The notes: generated by a model not told the origin, from the sequence alone. 64,000 bases of DNA from Mesorhizobium sp. B1-1-8 (GCF_006442795.2 NZ_CP083956.1:744001-808000), one strand, 5' to 3'; counted from the first letter of the stretch, positions 18,672 to 27,603 are shown. Made by a program: numbers and translations.

Positions 18672-19913
18672 TCAGTTCAAAAGACCATCCATGGAAATGG
18701 CCGGCTGGCGGCCGGCGACCAGGTCGGCGGTGATGCGGGCGGAGCCGTGCGACATGGTCCAGCCGATATGGCCGTGCCCGGTGTTGAGGAAGAGGTTCTT
18801 GTAACGCCGGCGGCCGAACTCGGGCAGATTGTTGGGCGTCATCGGCCTCAGGCCCGCCCACATCTCGGCGCGGTCGTAATCCGCGCCCTCGGGATAGAGG
18901 TCCTCGGTGACGCCTTTCATGAAGGCGAAGTCGGCCGGCTTGTGGCTGGTGTCATAGCCGGCGAACTCGGCCGTCGCGGTGACGCGCAGCCGGTCGCCGA
19001 AGCGCGAGACGGCGACCAGATTGTGCTCGTCTATGCATGCGATCGTCGGCGGGTGCGGGCGGTTGCCGATCGGGATGGTCAGCGAATAGCCCTTGATCGG
19101 ATAGATCGGCAGGCTGATGCCGATCGTCCTGGCAATCAGCGGGCTGTAGGAGCCGAGCGCCAGCACATAGGCATCGCCCTTGAAGGCGCCCTTGTCGGTC
19201 GTCACCTGCGCGACGCCGTCGCCGGATGTCTCGATGCCGGTGATTGTGATGCCGGTGCGGATGTCGCCGCCGCGCTCGACGACCTTGGCGGCCAGCGCCC
19301 GGGTGAACTTCGCCGGGTCGCCGGTCTCGTCGGTCGGGCAATGAATGCCGCCGGCGATTTTTTCGCCGGTGGAAGCCAACGCCGGATCGAGCGCGACGAT
19401 TGCGTCCCGATCGAGCACCTTGATCAGTTGGCCGTCGGATTCCAGCAGCTTCATATGCTCGATGCCTTTGTCGAGCGCCTGCTGGCTGCGGTAGAAATAG
19501 AGAATGCCGCGATCGTTGCGGTCGTAGTCTATTCGCTCATCGGCGATGACCTCGTGCAGCACACTCTGCGAATAGACGGCGAGGCGATGCTTGAGCAGCG
19601 TGTTGCGCCTGGCCTTCTCGGCCGTGCATTCCATCAGGAAGAGCCACGACCAGCTGTAAAGCCTGGGATCGGCCGAAAGCTTGAAGCGCAGCGCCTGATC
19701 CTTCAAAAAAAGCGATTTCAACAGGATCAGCGGCGCGCGGGGCGACGACCAGACAAAGGAATGGCCGGGCGCGATCATGCCGGCATTGCCCCAGCTGGTC
19801 TCGGCAGCGACTTGCGGCTGGCGCTCGAGGATGACGACCTCGTGCCCGTCCTTCTGCAGCTGATAGGCTGTGGTGACGCCGACAACGCCGCCACCCAACA
19901 CGATCACGCGCAT
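18672..19913 (-). CDS. dadA: D-amino acid dehydrogenase small subunit-like (DadA)
   Basis: A 413-residue FAD enzyme of the DAO family that oxidises D-amino acids and passes electrons to the respiratory chain. The dinucleotide loop is MRVIVLGGGVVGVTTAYQL, followed by VVILERQPQVAAETSWGNAG, the typical DadA segment. ALGSYSPLIARTIGISLPIY and YPIKGYSLTIPI, then WAGLRPMTPNNLPEFGRR and NTGHGHIGWTMSHGSARI complete the signature. I start at MRVIVLGG, with GGAGG five bases upstream. The racemase-like gene lies downstream on the same strand with a 45-base gap. Confidence 0.93.
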   Translation of the reverse strand: MRVIVLGGGVVGVTTAYQLQKDGHEVVILERQPQVAAETSWGNAGMIAPGHSFVWSSPRAPLILLKSLFLKDQALRFKLSADPRLYSWSWLFLMECTAEKARRNTLLKHRLAVYSQSVLHEVIADERIDYDRNDRGILYFYRSQQALDKGIEHMKLLESDGQLIKVLDRDAIVALDPALASTGEKIAGGIHCPTDETGDPAKFTRALAAKVVERGGDIRTGITITGIETSGDGVAQVTTDKGAFKGDAYVLALGSYSPLIARTIGISLPIYPIKGYSLTIPIGNRPHPPTIACIDEHNLVAVSRFGDRLRVTATAEFAGYDTSHKPADFAFMKGVTEDLYPEGADYDRAEMWAGLRPMTPNNLPEFGRRRYKNLFLNTGHGHIGWTMSHGSARITADLVAGRQPAISMDGLLN

Positions 19914-20050
19914 GGCGCCTCCGGAGATCGCAAGACAGTGCACTTTAGGATCTAATCTGAAATTGCAAAGTCCGGACGTTTGGGCCACGGCTTGGAGGCT
20001 CAAGTTCTCTTCCGGGCGGCATTTATTCGACCGCCAACGCGCCAGCGACC

Positions 20051-20689
20051 TTACTCTGCTGAAAGTCCCGCCGCCGCCAGGACATCGGGATCTGGCGTCA
20101 CATGCGCGTGGGGCTTGCAATAATTTGGAATGATGGCTCGGTAGCCGAGCCAGCGCCCAAGCGGCTCGAGGATCGCGAGCGCCACCCGCTGGATGGCCGC
20201 CGGCGGCTGCGTGAACACGATGACGTCGGCAAACTCCCTGGCGATCACCGCCGCCTGAAGTGGGAAGGGCCTCCCCTTCCGGTCCACCCGGCCATCGTTG
20301 GCGAGGCCGAACAGCATGCCGATCAGCAGTTCGAAGCGATCCGGGTCGATGTGCTCAGCGCCCTTTGCCCGCTCGACCTCGACCAGCACATGCGCCTCGT
20401 CCGTCTTGCTGCCATTCCACCAATCGTGCGCTACCCCTGCCTCGACGGTAGCGGACTGTCCCGGTCCGAGCGACTGGATCTGGCCAGCAATCCGGGCATC
20501 GAGTCGACCTTTCAGGACGGTGAACTTCTCGACGATAAAGGGATGGAAATGCTCGCCCACGACCGCAGCTCCCGGCCGAGCCATAAGATGGGCAATGCCA
20601 GGTCCTTGGCCGCGATCCTCGGTGCCGCGCAGGATCACCGCATATTCGCCAGTGATCTTGTTTTCGTAGACGTCCCCGCACCGCGACAT
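20051..20689 (-). CDS. Cupin domain-containing protein
   Basis: A 212-residue protein with a cupin barrel in the first half: VVGEHFHPFIVEKFTVLKGR and VEAGVAHDWWNGS provide the two conserved motifs and His/Glu metal ligands. The second half is helical (PFPLQAAVIAREFADVIVFT, PLGRWLGYRAIIPNY). Catalytic or binding role unknown. The longer frame on the opposite strand (20102-20704) is a shadow of it. Confidence 0.8.
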   Translation of the reverse strand: MSRCGDVYENKITGEYAVILRGTEDRGQGPGIAHLMARPGAAVVGEHFHPFIVEKFTVLKGRLDARIAGQIQSLGPGQSATVEAGVAHDWWNGSKTDEAHVLVEVERAKGAEHIDPDRFELLIGMLFGLANDGRVDRKGRPFPLQAAVIAREFADVIVFTQPPAAIQRVALAILEPLGRWLGYRAIIPNYCKPHAHVTPDPDVLAAAGLSAE

Positions 20690-20760
20690 GAGATCAGCTC
20701 GTAGCGTCAGAGGCAGACAAGCTCAGCGGTCAATGCTGTTACATTAGCATGAAAGCAGCC

Positions 20761-20791
20761 CGTCGTGTATCGGCCCGGTCGATACACGACG
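20761..20791. promoter_or_regulatory. Perfect 12-bp inverted repeat
   Basis: CGTCGTGTATCG and CGATACACGACG around a 7-base loop, between the 3' end of the cystathionine gene and the start of the cupin gene. On the coding strand no T tract follows, so it is a weak terminator candidate; an operator for the cupin gene is the alternative. Confidence 0.55.
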
Positions 20792-20803
20792 AGGGCGAGC
20801 CGC

Positions 20804-21985
20804 TCAGAGCGCCAACGCCTGATCCAGATCAGCGATCAAATCATCGCCATCCTCGATGCCGGCCGACAGCCGCACCAGCGAATCGGAGATGCCGATGGCG
20901 CCGCGCTTTTCGGCGGGAATAGAACCATGCGTCATCAGTGCCGGGTGCTCAATCAGGCTTTCGACGCCGCCGAGGCTTTCGGCCAGCGTGAACAATTGCG
21001 TGCGTTCGAGGAAATGCTTGGTGCCGGCAAGGTCGCGGTCGAGGTCGACCGAGATCATGCCGCCGAAGGCATGCATCTGCTGAACGGCGACGGAATGCTG
21101 CGGGTGGCTGGCGAGGCCGGGATAGATGACACGGCGCACATCCCTGCGGGTCTCCAGCCATTGCGCGATCTTGAGGCCGTTGGCGGAGTGGCGCTCCATC
21201 CTCAGCGCCAGGGTCTTGATGCCGCGCAGCGCCAGAAAACTGTCGAAGGGCCCGGAAATGGCGCCAATGGCGTTTTGCAGGAATTTCAACCGGTCGGCGA
21301 GATCCTTGTTGTCGCCGACTATCGCCACGCCGCCGACCATGTCGGAATGGCCGTTGAGGTATTTCGTCGTCGAATGGACAACGATATCGATGCCGAGCTC
21401 CAGCGGCCGCTGGATATACGGACTGGCGAAAGTGTTGTCGGCGACAGAGACTAGGCCCTTGCGCCTGGCGAGCGCGGCAGCGCCTTCGAGGTCGACGATG
21501 CGCAGCAGCGGATTGGTCGGCGTCTCGACCCAGAGCAGTTTTGTTTCCGGGCGGATCGCGGCTTCGACGGCGGCCAGGTCGGTGAAGTCGGCGAAGCTGA
21601 CCTGCAGGCCCGCCGAGCGCTTGCGCACCCGCTCCATCAGCCGGAACGAGCCGCCATATATGTCGTCGGTGGCCACCACATGGGCGCCCGCGTCGAACAG
21701 CTCCAGCACGGTGCCGATCGCGGCCAGGCCGGAAGCGAAGGCGAAGGCTGCCGAGCCGCTTTCGAGGTCGGCTACTGCGCGCTCGAAGGCAAAGCGCGTC
21801 GGGTTCTGGCTGCGGGCGTATTCGAAACCCTTATGCACGCCGGGCGACTGCTGGCCATAGGTCGAGGTGGCGTAGATCGGCACCATCACCGCGCCGGTCA
21901 GCGGGTCGTGGCTTTGGCCGCCATGGATGGCGCGGGTGGAAAAGGCCAGGCGGTTCCTGCCGGATACCGGTGCGTTGACGGTCAT
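20804..21985 (-). CDS. Cystathionine gamma-lyase / gamma-synthase family PLP enzyme
   Basis: A 393-residue Cys/Met-metabolism PLP enzyme. STRAIHGGQSHDPLTGAVMV at the N-terminus, YARSQNPTRFAFERAVADLE, the PLP lysine in VVHSTTKYLNGHSD, and LAESLGGVESLIEHPALMTH are all present. Paired with cystathionine beta-synthase (4-base overlap) it most likely splits cystathionine into cysteine, 2-oxobutanoate and ammonia, giving reverse transsulfuration from methionine to cysteine. Sequence alone does not separate gamma-lyase from gamma-synthase; the operon context favours the lyase. Confidence 0.92.
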   Translation of the reverse strand: MTVNAPVSGRNRLAFSTRAIHGGQSHDPLTGAVMVPIYATSTYGQQSPGVHKGFEYARSQNPTRFAFERAVADLESGSAAFAFASGLAAIGTVLELFDAGAHVVATDDIYGGSFRLMERVRKRSAGLQVSFADFTDLAAVEAAIRPETKLLWVETPTNPLLRIVDLEGAAALARRKGLVSVADNTFASPYIQRPLELGIDIVVHSTTKYLNGHSDMVGGVAIVGDNKDLADRLKFLQNAIGAISGPFDSFLALRGIKTLALRMERHSANGLKIAQWLETRRDVRRVIYPGLASHPQHSVAVQQMHAFGGMISVDLDRDLAGTKHFLERTQLFTLAESLGGVESLIEHPALMTHGSIPAEKRGAIGISDSLVRLSAGIEDGDDLIADLDQALAL

Positions 21986-23409
21986 CTTGCGCGGCGCCTC
22001 AAATGGTTGATCAGATCGATGCGGGTTATCAGGCCGACGAACTCGTCGCCATCGAAAACGATAGCGACCTCGTTGCGGTCGAAGACCGGCAGCAGCGCAT
22101 CGAGCGTCTGGCTGGCCTGCAGCGTGTGCAAGGTGGAGGTCATGGCCGTGCGCACCGGCGCGTTGAAGCGCTCCCAGCGCCCGTCATAGGGGCCGTCGAC
22201 GCGAGCAAGAATATCGCTCTCGTCGACGATGCCGACCAGCTTGCCGTCGTCGAGCACCGGCAGCTGCGAGACGTCGGAGCGGCGCATTCGGCCATAGGCG
22301 TTGAGCAGGCTTTCGTCCGGCCCGACATAGACGATGTCGCCGGTGCGCGGCGAGCGCATGACGAGGTCACGCAGGTCGCCATGCTGCTCCTGGTCGGCGA
22401 GGCCTTGCTCGGCCAGCCAGATGTCGTCGAAGACTTTCGACAGATATTTGTTGCCGCTGTCGCAGACGAAGGTGACGACGCGCTTGGCGGACTGCTGCTC
22501 GCGGCAATAGCGGAGTGCGGCCGACAAAAGCGTGCCTGACGAGGAGCCGGCAAGAATGCCTTCACGGGACAGGAGATCGCGCACCGCCAGCATGCTCTGC
22601 TTGTCAGGAATGGAATAGGCTTTCTTCACCAGTGACAGATCGGCATTGGGCGGCACGAAATCCTCGCCGATGCCTTCGACAGTCCAGCTTCCAGCCTCTA
22701 CCATCTTGCCGGTCTTGATCAGCGGCGCCAGCACCGAGCCGACCGGATCGGCCAGCACCATCTCGGTCTTCGGCGAGGTTTTCGCGAAATAACGGCCGAG
22801 CCCGGTGAGCGTGCCGCCGGAGCCGACGCCGACCACGACCGCATCGATATCACCGTCAAGCTGCGCAAAAATCTCGGGGCCGGTGGTGGTCTCGTGCGCC
22901 AGCGGGTTGGCGGGGTTGGCGAACTGGTTGGCATAGAAGGCGCCGGGCAGTTCGGAAGCGAGCTTCTCGGCCATGTCCTGATAGTATTCGGGGTGGCCCT
23001 TGCCGACATCGGAGCGGGTCATGCGCACCTCGGCGCCGAGCGCGCGCAGATGCTGGATCTTTTCGCGCGACATCTTGTCGGGCACGACCAGGATGATGCG
23101 GTAGCCTTTCGGGATGCCGACCTGGGCGAGGCCGAGGCCGGTATTGCCGGCGGTGGCCTCGACGATGGCGCCGCCGGGCTTCAGCCTGCCGTCTTTCTCG
23201 GCGGCGGCGATCATCGACAAGGCGATGCGGTCCTTGATCGAGCCGCCGGGATTCTGGCTTTCGAGCTTGATGAACAGCCGGCATTTGCCGGTGTCGAATT
23301 TGGTCAGCTCGACGATGGGCGTCTGGCCGATCAGGTCGAGCACGGAGGCATAGGGCGGACGCAGGCGGGATGTTGCACTGTCGGGTGCGGCGTTTGTCTG
23401 CCCGCTCAT
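21982..23409 (-). CDS. Cystathionine beta-synthase
   Basis: A 475-residue PLP enzyme joining homocysteine and serine. The catalytic core is residues about 15-330: IKLESQNPGGSIKDRIALSM (PLP lysine), EATAGNTGLGLAQV, VGVGSGGTLTGLGRYF, GSSSGTLLSAAL. Two C-terminal CBS repeats follow (VMRSPRTGDIVYVGPDESLL, LPVLDDGKLVGIVDESDIL; then APVRTAMTSTLHTLQASQTL, IVFDGDEFVGLITRIDLI), the regulatory module. GGAG lies eight bases before the chosen ATG. Its stop overlaps the start of the gamma-lyase gene, so the pair forms one operon read leftward. Confidence 0.94.
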   Translation of the reverse strand: MSGQTNAAPDSATSRLRPPYASVLDLIGQTPIVELTKFDTGKCRLFIKLESQNPGGSIKDRIALSMIAAAEKDGRLKPGGAIVEATAGNTGLGLAQVGIPKGYRIILVVPDKMSREKIQHLRALGAEVRMTRSDVGKGHPEYYQDMAEKLASELPGAFYANQFANPANPLAHETTTGPEIFAQLDGDIDAVVVGVGSGGTLTGLGRYFAKTSPKTEMVLADPVGSVLAPLIKTGKMVEAGSWTVEGIGEDFVPPNADLSLVKKAYSIPDKQSMLAVRDLLSREGILAGSSSGTLLSAALRYCREQQSAKRVVTFVCDSGNKYLSKVFDDIWLAEQGLADQEQHGDLRDLVMRSPRTGDIVYVGPDESLLNAYGRMRRSDVSQLPVLDDGKLVGIVDESDILARVDGPYDGRWERFNAPVRTAMTSTLHTLQASQTLDALLPVFDRNEVAIVFDGDEFVGLITRIDLINHLRRRAR

Positions 23410-23541
23410 GTCAGATGCTCCATGGTCAAGCGACCGCCTGACGGCGGCAGCGTAGCCCCTTTTCCAGCCCTTTGCAGTCGGAAAGAAGATAGATCGTGCC
23501 AATCGACCGGCCAGATGGAGAATGGAATTTCGCGGGCGCCT

Positions 23542-23691
23542 AATCTCCCCCCTTGAGGGGGAGATGTCGCCGAAGGCGACAGAGGGGGTCGCCGCGCGTG
23601 AAGCGCCAACCCTCATCTTCAGCAGCAGGCCGAGCCCGGTCGAACCGACCCCCTCTGCCTGCCGGCCATCTCCCCCTCAAGGGGGGAGATT
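23542..23691. repeat. C-rich palindromic repeat pair
   Basis: AATCTCCCCCCTTGAGGGGG with GAGATGTCGCCGAAGGCGAC at the left, and GCCGGCCATCTCCCCCTCAA with GGGGGGAGATT at the right. They are inverted relative to each other, with a 60-base centre. It fills most of the 466-base gap between the CBS gene and the next gene on the plus strand; the remainder shows nothing I can name. Confidence 0.8.
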
Positions 23692-23875
23692 ACGCCTCAA
23701 CCGCTGCCTGCCCAGCCTTTCGACGGTCACTGTGTCCTCCTCAGATGGCGGCGGCACTTGCGATCGATCAGCACAGAGGGCCAATCAACGCACCATCTCG
23801 TGCGTTGCCGGCACTAATTATGCCATGCTAGCCGAATGCTGCGCGGGGCGAACAGCAATTGCCAAGGAACGGCCG

Positions 23876-24205
23876 ATGAAGATCCTTGCCTATGACAATT
23901 TCAAGCCCGGCGTCACCATCGACGATCTGAAACCTTATCTGCGCGACGAAGTCTCGAATGTCTGGCGGCTGTGGAAGGCAGGCATTGTGCGCGAGAACTA
24001 TGCGCGCGCCGATGTCGGCGGCGTCATCATCGTCTTCGAGCTGGATAGCGTCGAAGAGGCCCGGCGCTACACCGACGATTTTCCGCTGTCGAAGGCCGGG
24101 TTCCTGGAGTGGCACTTCATTGCCTTCGACGCGCCGCTGCCGCTCGAATATTTGTTCGATCCGATGGTCGACCTGGCAAAACCCTGGGATCGGACGGCCG
24201 CATGA
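23876..24205 (+). CDS. Hypothetical protein, dimeric alpha/beta-barrel-like
   Basis: A 109-residue protein (MKILAYDNFKPGVTIDDLKP...). Alternating short strands and helices (VIIVFELDSVEEARRYTDDF, GFLEWHFIAFDAPLP) recall the muconolactone isomerase/ferredoxin-like dimeric barrel group, but I cannot fix a family. Its stop overlaps the start of the isochorismatase-like gene by four bases, so the two are coupled. The function is probably tied to that partner. Confidence 0.65.
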   Translation: MKILAYDNFKPGVTIDDLKPYLRDEVSNVWRLWKAGIVRENYARADVGGVIIVFELDSVEEARRYTDDFPLSKAGFLEWHFIAFDAPLPLEYLFDPMVDLAKPWDRTAA

Positions 24206-24849
24206 TCCGGTCGAGCGAAGGGATCGAAATCCCGGCCAGCCTGGCGGAATGGTGCGACCCCCGCCGCATGGCGCTGGTCGTCTACGACATGCAGGTCGGC
24301 ATCTGCAGCCAGGTTGAAGGCGCCGCGGCAATCGTCGAGCGCACCGGCATCGTGCTCGAAGCGGCACGCTCGGCCGGCATGCGGGTGGCGTTCACGCGCC
24401 ATCTTTCCCTGCCCAGGAAATGGATGGGCGCGACGCAATTGCGCACCGCAATGGCCTGGCAGCGGCGCGACAGCCCCGACGCGGTCGAGCCCTGGTTCCT
24501 GCCGGACGCCGAAGCGACGCGGATCGTTCCAGACCTTGCCCCGCGCCTCGACGAGGCGGTGTTCGACAAGCTGACCATGTCGGCCTTCGATGCCACCGCG
24601 CTCGGCTTTGCCTTGCGCGACTGCGGCGTACGCGCGGTGGCGCTTGCCGGCATCGCGATGGAGATCGGCATCGAGCCGACAGTTCGCCAGGCGACCGACA
24701 ATGGGTTCACGGCCGTGCTGATCGAGGACGCCTGCGGCTTCGGCAGCCGGGAAGCGCGCGACCGCTCGATGGCGACGCTTCGCTTCCTCGGCGAGGCGAT
24801 CATTACCGATGTCGCGGCCTTCTGCGACGCGCTTGCCGGTGCGGCTTGA
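24202..24849 (+). CDS. Isochorismatase-family protein lacking the catalytic cysteine
   Basis: A 215-residue cysteine-hydrolase-fold protein. The triad aspartate is D29 (ALVVYDMQ) and the lysine K123 (VFDKLTMSAF). The nucleophile motif, normally GxxxxxCVExTAR, reads GIAMEIGIEPTVRQA, with Gly156 where Cys is expected. Hydrolysis by the normal cysteine mechanism therefore looks impossible; it may act like isochorismatases, which use other chemistry, or may only bind ligand. It overlaps the small upstream gene (ATGA) and faces an HxlR regulator gene. Confidence 0.85.
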   Translation: MIRSSEGIEIPASLAEWCDPRRMALVVYDMQVGICSQVEGAAAIVERTGIVLEAARSAGMRVAFTRHLSLPRKWMGATQLRTAMAWQRRDSPDAVEPWFLPDAEATRIVPDLAPRLDEAVFDKLTMSAFDATALGFALRDCGVRAVALAGIAMEIGIEPTVRQATDNGFTAVLIEDACGFGSREARDRSMATLRFLGEAIITDVAAFCDALAGAA

Positions 24850-24862
24850 AAGACTTGTGTTG

Positions 24863-25216
24863 TCAGGCGGCGGTGTCGACATCGGTGCGGAAGCGCACGC
24901 CCTCGGCGCGGCCATGCACGCTGCCCCAGTCGTAGAGCGCCTGGAGTGCTGCGGCGAGATCGTGGCCGCGCCCGGTCAAGGCGTAGCGCCCCTTGCCGTC
25001 GGGCGCGGTCTCCAGGGCGACAAAGCCAACCTCGACCAGATCGGCCAGGCGCTGCGTCAACATCTTGTCGGACAGCGATGGGATCATGCGGCGCAATTCG
25101 GAATAGCGCAGCGGCCGTTCCTTGATGCGCGCCAGGATCACCGTCTTCCATTTGCCGCCAAGCGCGTCGAGCGCGAACTCGACCGGGCAGCCATAAAGTC
25201 TTCCGCGTTGCGTCAT
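24863..25216 (-). CDS. HxlR-family transcriptional regulator
   Basis: A 117-residue winged-helix regulator. CPVEFALDALGGKWKTVILA is the family N-terminus including the redox-type Cys seen in many HxlR proteins; RYSELRRMIPSLSDKMLTQR is the recognition helix region, and KGRYALTGRGHDLAAAL the wing and C-terminal helix. I start at MTQRGRLYG; the frame extends 18 codons upstream without support. It is divergent from the DJ-1/PfpI gene, with the intergenic 25217-25326 likely holding the shared operator, so autoregulation and control of that gene are plausible. Confidence 0.9.
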   Translation of the reverse strand: MTQRGRLYGCPVEFALDALGGKWKTVILARIKERPLRYSELRRMIPSLSDKMLTQRLADLVEVGFVALETAPDGKGRYALTGRGHDLAAALQALYDWGSVHGRAEGVRFRTDVDTAA

Positions 25217-25326
25217 GCACGCATGGTAGGCAAGGCACCGCCGCCACGAAAGCGGAATTTGCCCGGCCATATGGCGAGGCGACGAGCCGAGGCATCCGGC
25301 CTAGACTTTGGACAGGAGGTACCAGG

Positions 25327-26097
25327 ATGAGCGTGCACGATCCCAATCCCGTCAATGCGCGAAAGCCGAAGCGCGTGGCGATCGTCATCGCCAATCCGGC
25401 GGTCTCGACCACGACCGGCTGGCCGGTCGGCTTCTGGTGGAGCGAACTCACCCACCCATGGTTCGCCTTCACCGAGCGCGGCTACGCGGTCGAGATTTTT
25501 TCGCCGGACGGCGGCAAATGCGAGGCCGACGCGCTGAGCGACCCGCGCGACCCGTCGGGCTATTCCGAGACCGACCTCATCTCGCTCGGCTTCATTTCAA
25601 GCCCGAAGCTGGCGGCCCTGATCGACGAGACGCGGGCGGCGGCGGAGATCAAGGTCGAGCGTTTCGATGCGATTGTGGTGGCCGGCGGCCAGTCGCCGAT
25701 GTTCACCTACGAGCGTGCAACCGATCTGCAGCGGACATTCGTCGCCTTCCACGAGGCCGGCAAGGTGGCCGCAGCGCTCTGCCACGGCACCGCGATCCTG
25801 CGCTACGCCAGGCGCGCCGACGGATCGCTGCTTGCCGCCGGCAAGACGGTGACGGGTTTTGCCAATGTCGAGGAAGACTTCGCCGACAACGCAACCTGGG
25901 AGATGGGCGCGCTGGAACGCGGCAAGCATCTGATGCCGTGGCGGATCGAGGACGAGCTGAAAGCAATCGGCGCCAACTATGTCCAGGCGGGGCTGTGGCG
26001 CGGCTTTGCCGTGCGCGACGGCAACCTCGTCACCGGCCAGCAGAATTTTTCCGGCGCCGAGACTGCGCGGGTGGTTTGCGAAGCGCTCGGCGGTTGA
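25327..26097 (+). CDS. DJ-1/PfpI family type 1 glutamine amidotransferase-like protein
   Basis: A 256-residue protein of the Hsp31/DJ-1 group, whose members act as glyoxalases or chaperones. Signs are IVIANPAVSTTTGWPVGFWW, the glutamate in FAFTERGYAVEIFSPDGGK, VVAGGQSPMFTYE, and the nucleophile elbow ALCHGTAIL with the catalytic cysteine and neighbouring histidine. AGGAGG precedes the ATG. Adjacent to a divergent HxlR regulator, an arrangement often seen for stress-responsive enzymes that handle reactive aldehydes. Confidence 0.9.
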   Translation: MSVHDPNPVNARKPKRVAIVIANPAVSTTTGWPVGFWWSELTHPWFAFTERGYAVEIFSPDGGKCEADALSDPRDPSGYSETDLISLGFISSPKLAALIDETRAAAEIKVERFDAIVVAGGQSPMFTYERATDLQRTFVAFHEAGKVAAALCHGTAILRYARRADGSLLAAGKTVTGFANVEEDFADNATWEMGALERGKHLMPWRIEDELKAIGANYVQAGLWRGFAVRDGNLVTGQQNFSGAETARVVCEALGG

Positions 26098-26107
26098 GAG
26101 CCAGCCC

Positions 26108-27448
26108 CTATCCAAGCAACTGCTTGCTGAGCTTCGCGCACTGGACGCGGATGTCGGGGATGGCGTCGATCTCGAAGAAGGTGCCGCGCGTCAGCGGCCC
26201 GACGGCGAGGATTTTCGATGAGACGGTGCCGTCGGCCGCGATCAGCTCGCATTTGGCCGATACGTCGAGGCCGAGCCGCAGCGGGTCCGGCCGCGCCAGC
26301 CCGCGCTCGACCAGCGAACGCACGACGCCGTTCGAGGTGGCGGCGATATCGCGGGCAATGCCGGTGCAATCGTAGATGCGAGCCACTGCAAGCGTTTCCA
26401 GCGCCTGCGTGCCGCGCGGCTGGATCCGCACGCTGAACCCGTCGCCAGGCTCGATGTCCACGACGCGCCCGGCGACGAGGCGGATACGGCCGGAACGCAC
26501 CGCCTCGGTGACGCGCTCATAAACTTCCGGCGCCATGCGGTGGCGGTGGATGTCCCACCAGGCCTTGGTGTGCTCGACGAAGCGGCGCTTGGCCGAGGAC
26601 GGCCAGTTTTGCCAGATCTTCTGGTTGAAGGGCCTGAGCCCATCGACCACGTCGCGCCAGTCGATGCCGGCCTTCTGGTTGTCGCGGATCAGGTCGCGGA
26701 ACCAGCCGACGAAATAGGAAAGCTGGGTGCCGAGCGGAATGTCGGCGACATCGAGCTTGATCGGATTGCCCTTGCGGTGCGGCGAAGGCAGCAGGCCGCG
26801 CCGCGATACCGCGACGATCTCACCGCGATGGCCGCGCTGCTCGAGCGAGAGAAAGGCGTCGACCATGCTCAGGCCGGTGCCCAGCACGAGGACCGTGGCT
26901 TCGGGGTCGAGCGCGGTGTCGGCCTCGGAGCCCATGCGCACCGCATGGCCCTGGCCGGCGCCCGGCTGTTCGTCATGGCCGGTGGCAAGCACGGCCAGAT
27001 GCGCGACGACGCTGGTGCCGTTGGCCAAGGCCACCTCGACGCCGGACGAGGTAGGGGTGATCGACAGGCTTTCCTCGCGGATCAGCCGCAGCCGGCCGCT
27101 CTCGCGCTCGCGCGCTTCGAGACCGTCGAGCAGTTCCTGCAGGTAGCGGGCATAAAGGCTGCGCGGCGCGTAGAACGGACCCTGATCGGGTTTGGCGAGG
27201 CCGCGTTCCAGCAGCCAGCGCGCGAAATTGCCGGGGTCGTCGGCATAGGCGCTCATGCCGGAGGCGCTGACGTTGAGCACATGCGCCGACAGCAGCGTCG
27301 AGTAGGCCATGCCCTGGCCGAAATGCGGACGCTTCTCGATCAGCGTGACGCGCAGATCCGGATTTGGCGATTTCAGGAGATGCGCGGCAAGCACGACGCC
27401 GCTGGCGCCGCCGCCGACAATGATGATGGAATTGCCGCGTCCAACCAT
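26108..27448 (-). CDS. FAD/NAD(P)-binding oxidoreductase (YdhS-like)
   Basis: A 446-residue flavoprotein of the NAD_binding_9/YdhS type. The FAD loop is SIIIVGGGASGVVLAAHLLK, then LIEKRPHFGQGMAYST and HVLNVSASGMSAYADDPGNF, both typical of this family. A second nucleotide loop is VLVLGTGLSMVDAFLSLEQR, followed by SRRGLLPSPHR. IYDCTGIARDIAATSN and KILAVGPLTRGTFFEIDAIP are near the end. The ATG at 27448 is chosen over a TTG five codons earlier. Substrate unknown. An operator-like palindrome and a 31-codon frame lie upstream. Confidence 0.87.
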   Translation of the reverse strand: MVGRGNSIIIVGGGASGVVLAAHLLKSPNPDLRVTLIEKRPHFGQGMAYSTLLSAHVLNVSASGMSAYADDPGNFARWLLERGLAKPDQGPFYAPRSLYARYLQELLDGLEARERESGRLRLIREESLSITPTSSGVEVALANGTSVVAHLAVLATGHDEQPGAGQGHAVRMGSEADTALDPEATVLVLGTGLSMVDAFLSLEQRGHRGEIVAVSRRGLLPSPHRKGNPIKLDVADIPLGTQLSYFVGWFRDLIRDNQKAGIDWRDVVDGLRPFNQKIWQNWPSSAKRRFVEHTKAWWDIHRHRMAPEVYERVTEAVRSGRIRLVAGRVVDIEPGDGFSVRIQPRGTQALETLAVARIYDCTGIARDIAATSNGVVRSLVERGLARPDPLRLGLDVSAKCELIAADGTVSSKILAVGPLTRGTFFEIDAIPDIRVQCAKLSKQLLG

Positions 27449-27482
27449 GACTGCGAGCCGCAAACCGTTGATGGTTTTGCGA

Positions 27483-27578
27483 TCAGGAGCGCCGAGGCTT
27501 CGGCAAGGCTGCCGGAGCCGTCGGCTTCCGGCCGGCGCCAGGAACGATTGCCGGAAAGCGGGTCTTGTGATCGCGCAT
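27483..27578 (-). CDS. Possible 31-residue upstream peptide
   Basis: ATG at 27578 preceded by AGGGAGAGAACG, a good SD, opens a 31-codon frame (MRDHKTRFPAIVPGAGRKPT...) that stops 34 bases before the flavoprotein start. It is basic and proline-rich. It may be a leader peptide or a chance frame; nothing else supports it. Confidence 0.3.
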   Translation of the reverse strand: MRDHKTRFPAIVPGAGRKPTAPAALPKPRRS

Positions 27579-27603
27579 CGTTCTCTCTCCCTAATGTTGA
27601 TAA

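Noticed and set aside
17649..19955. Long plus-strand frame (768 codons)
   Set aside because: It is antisense to the racemase-like gene and dadA, both with strong motifs and SD sites.
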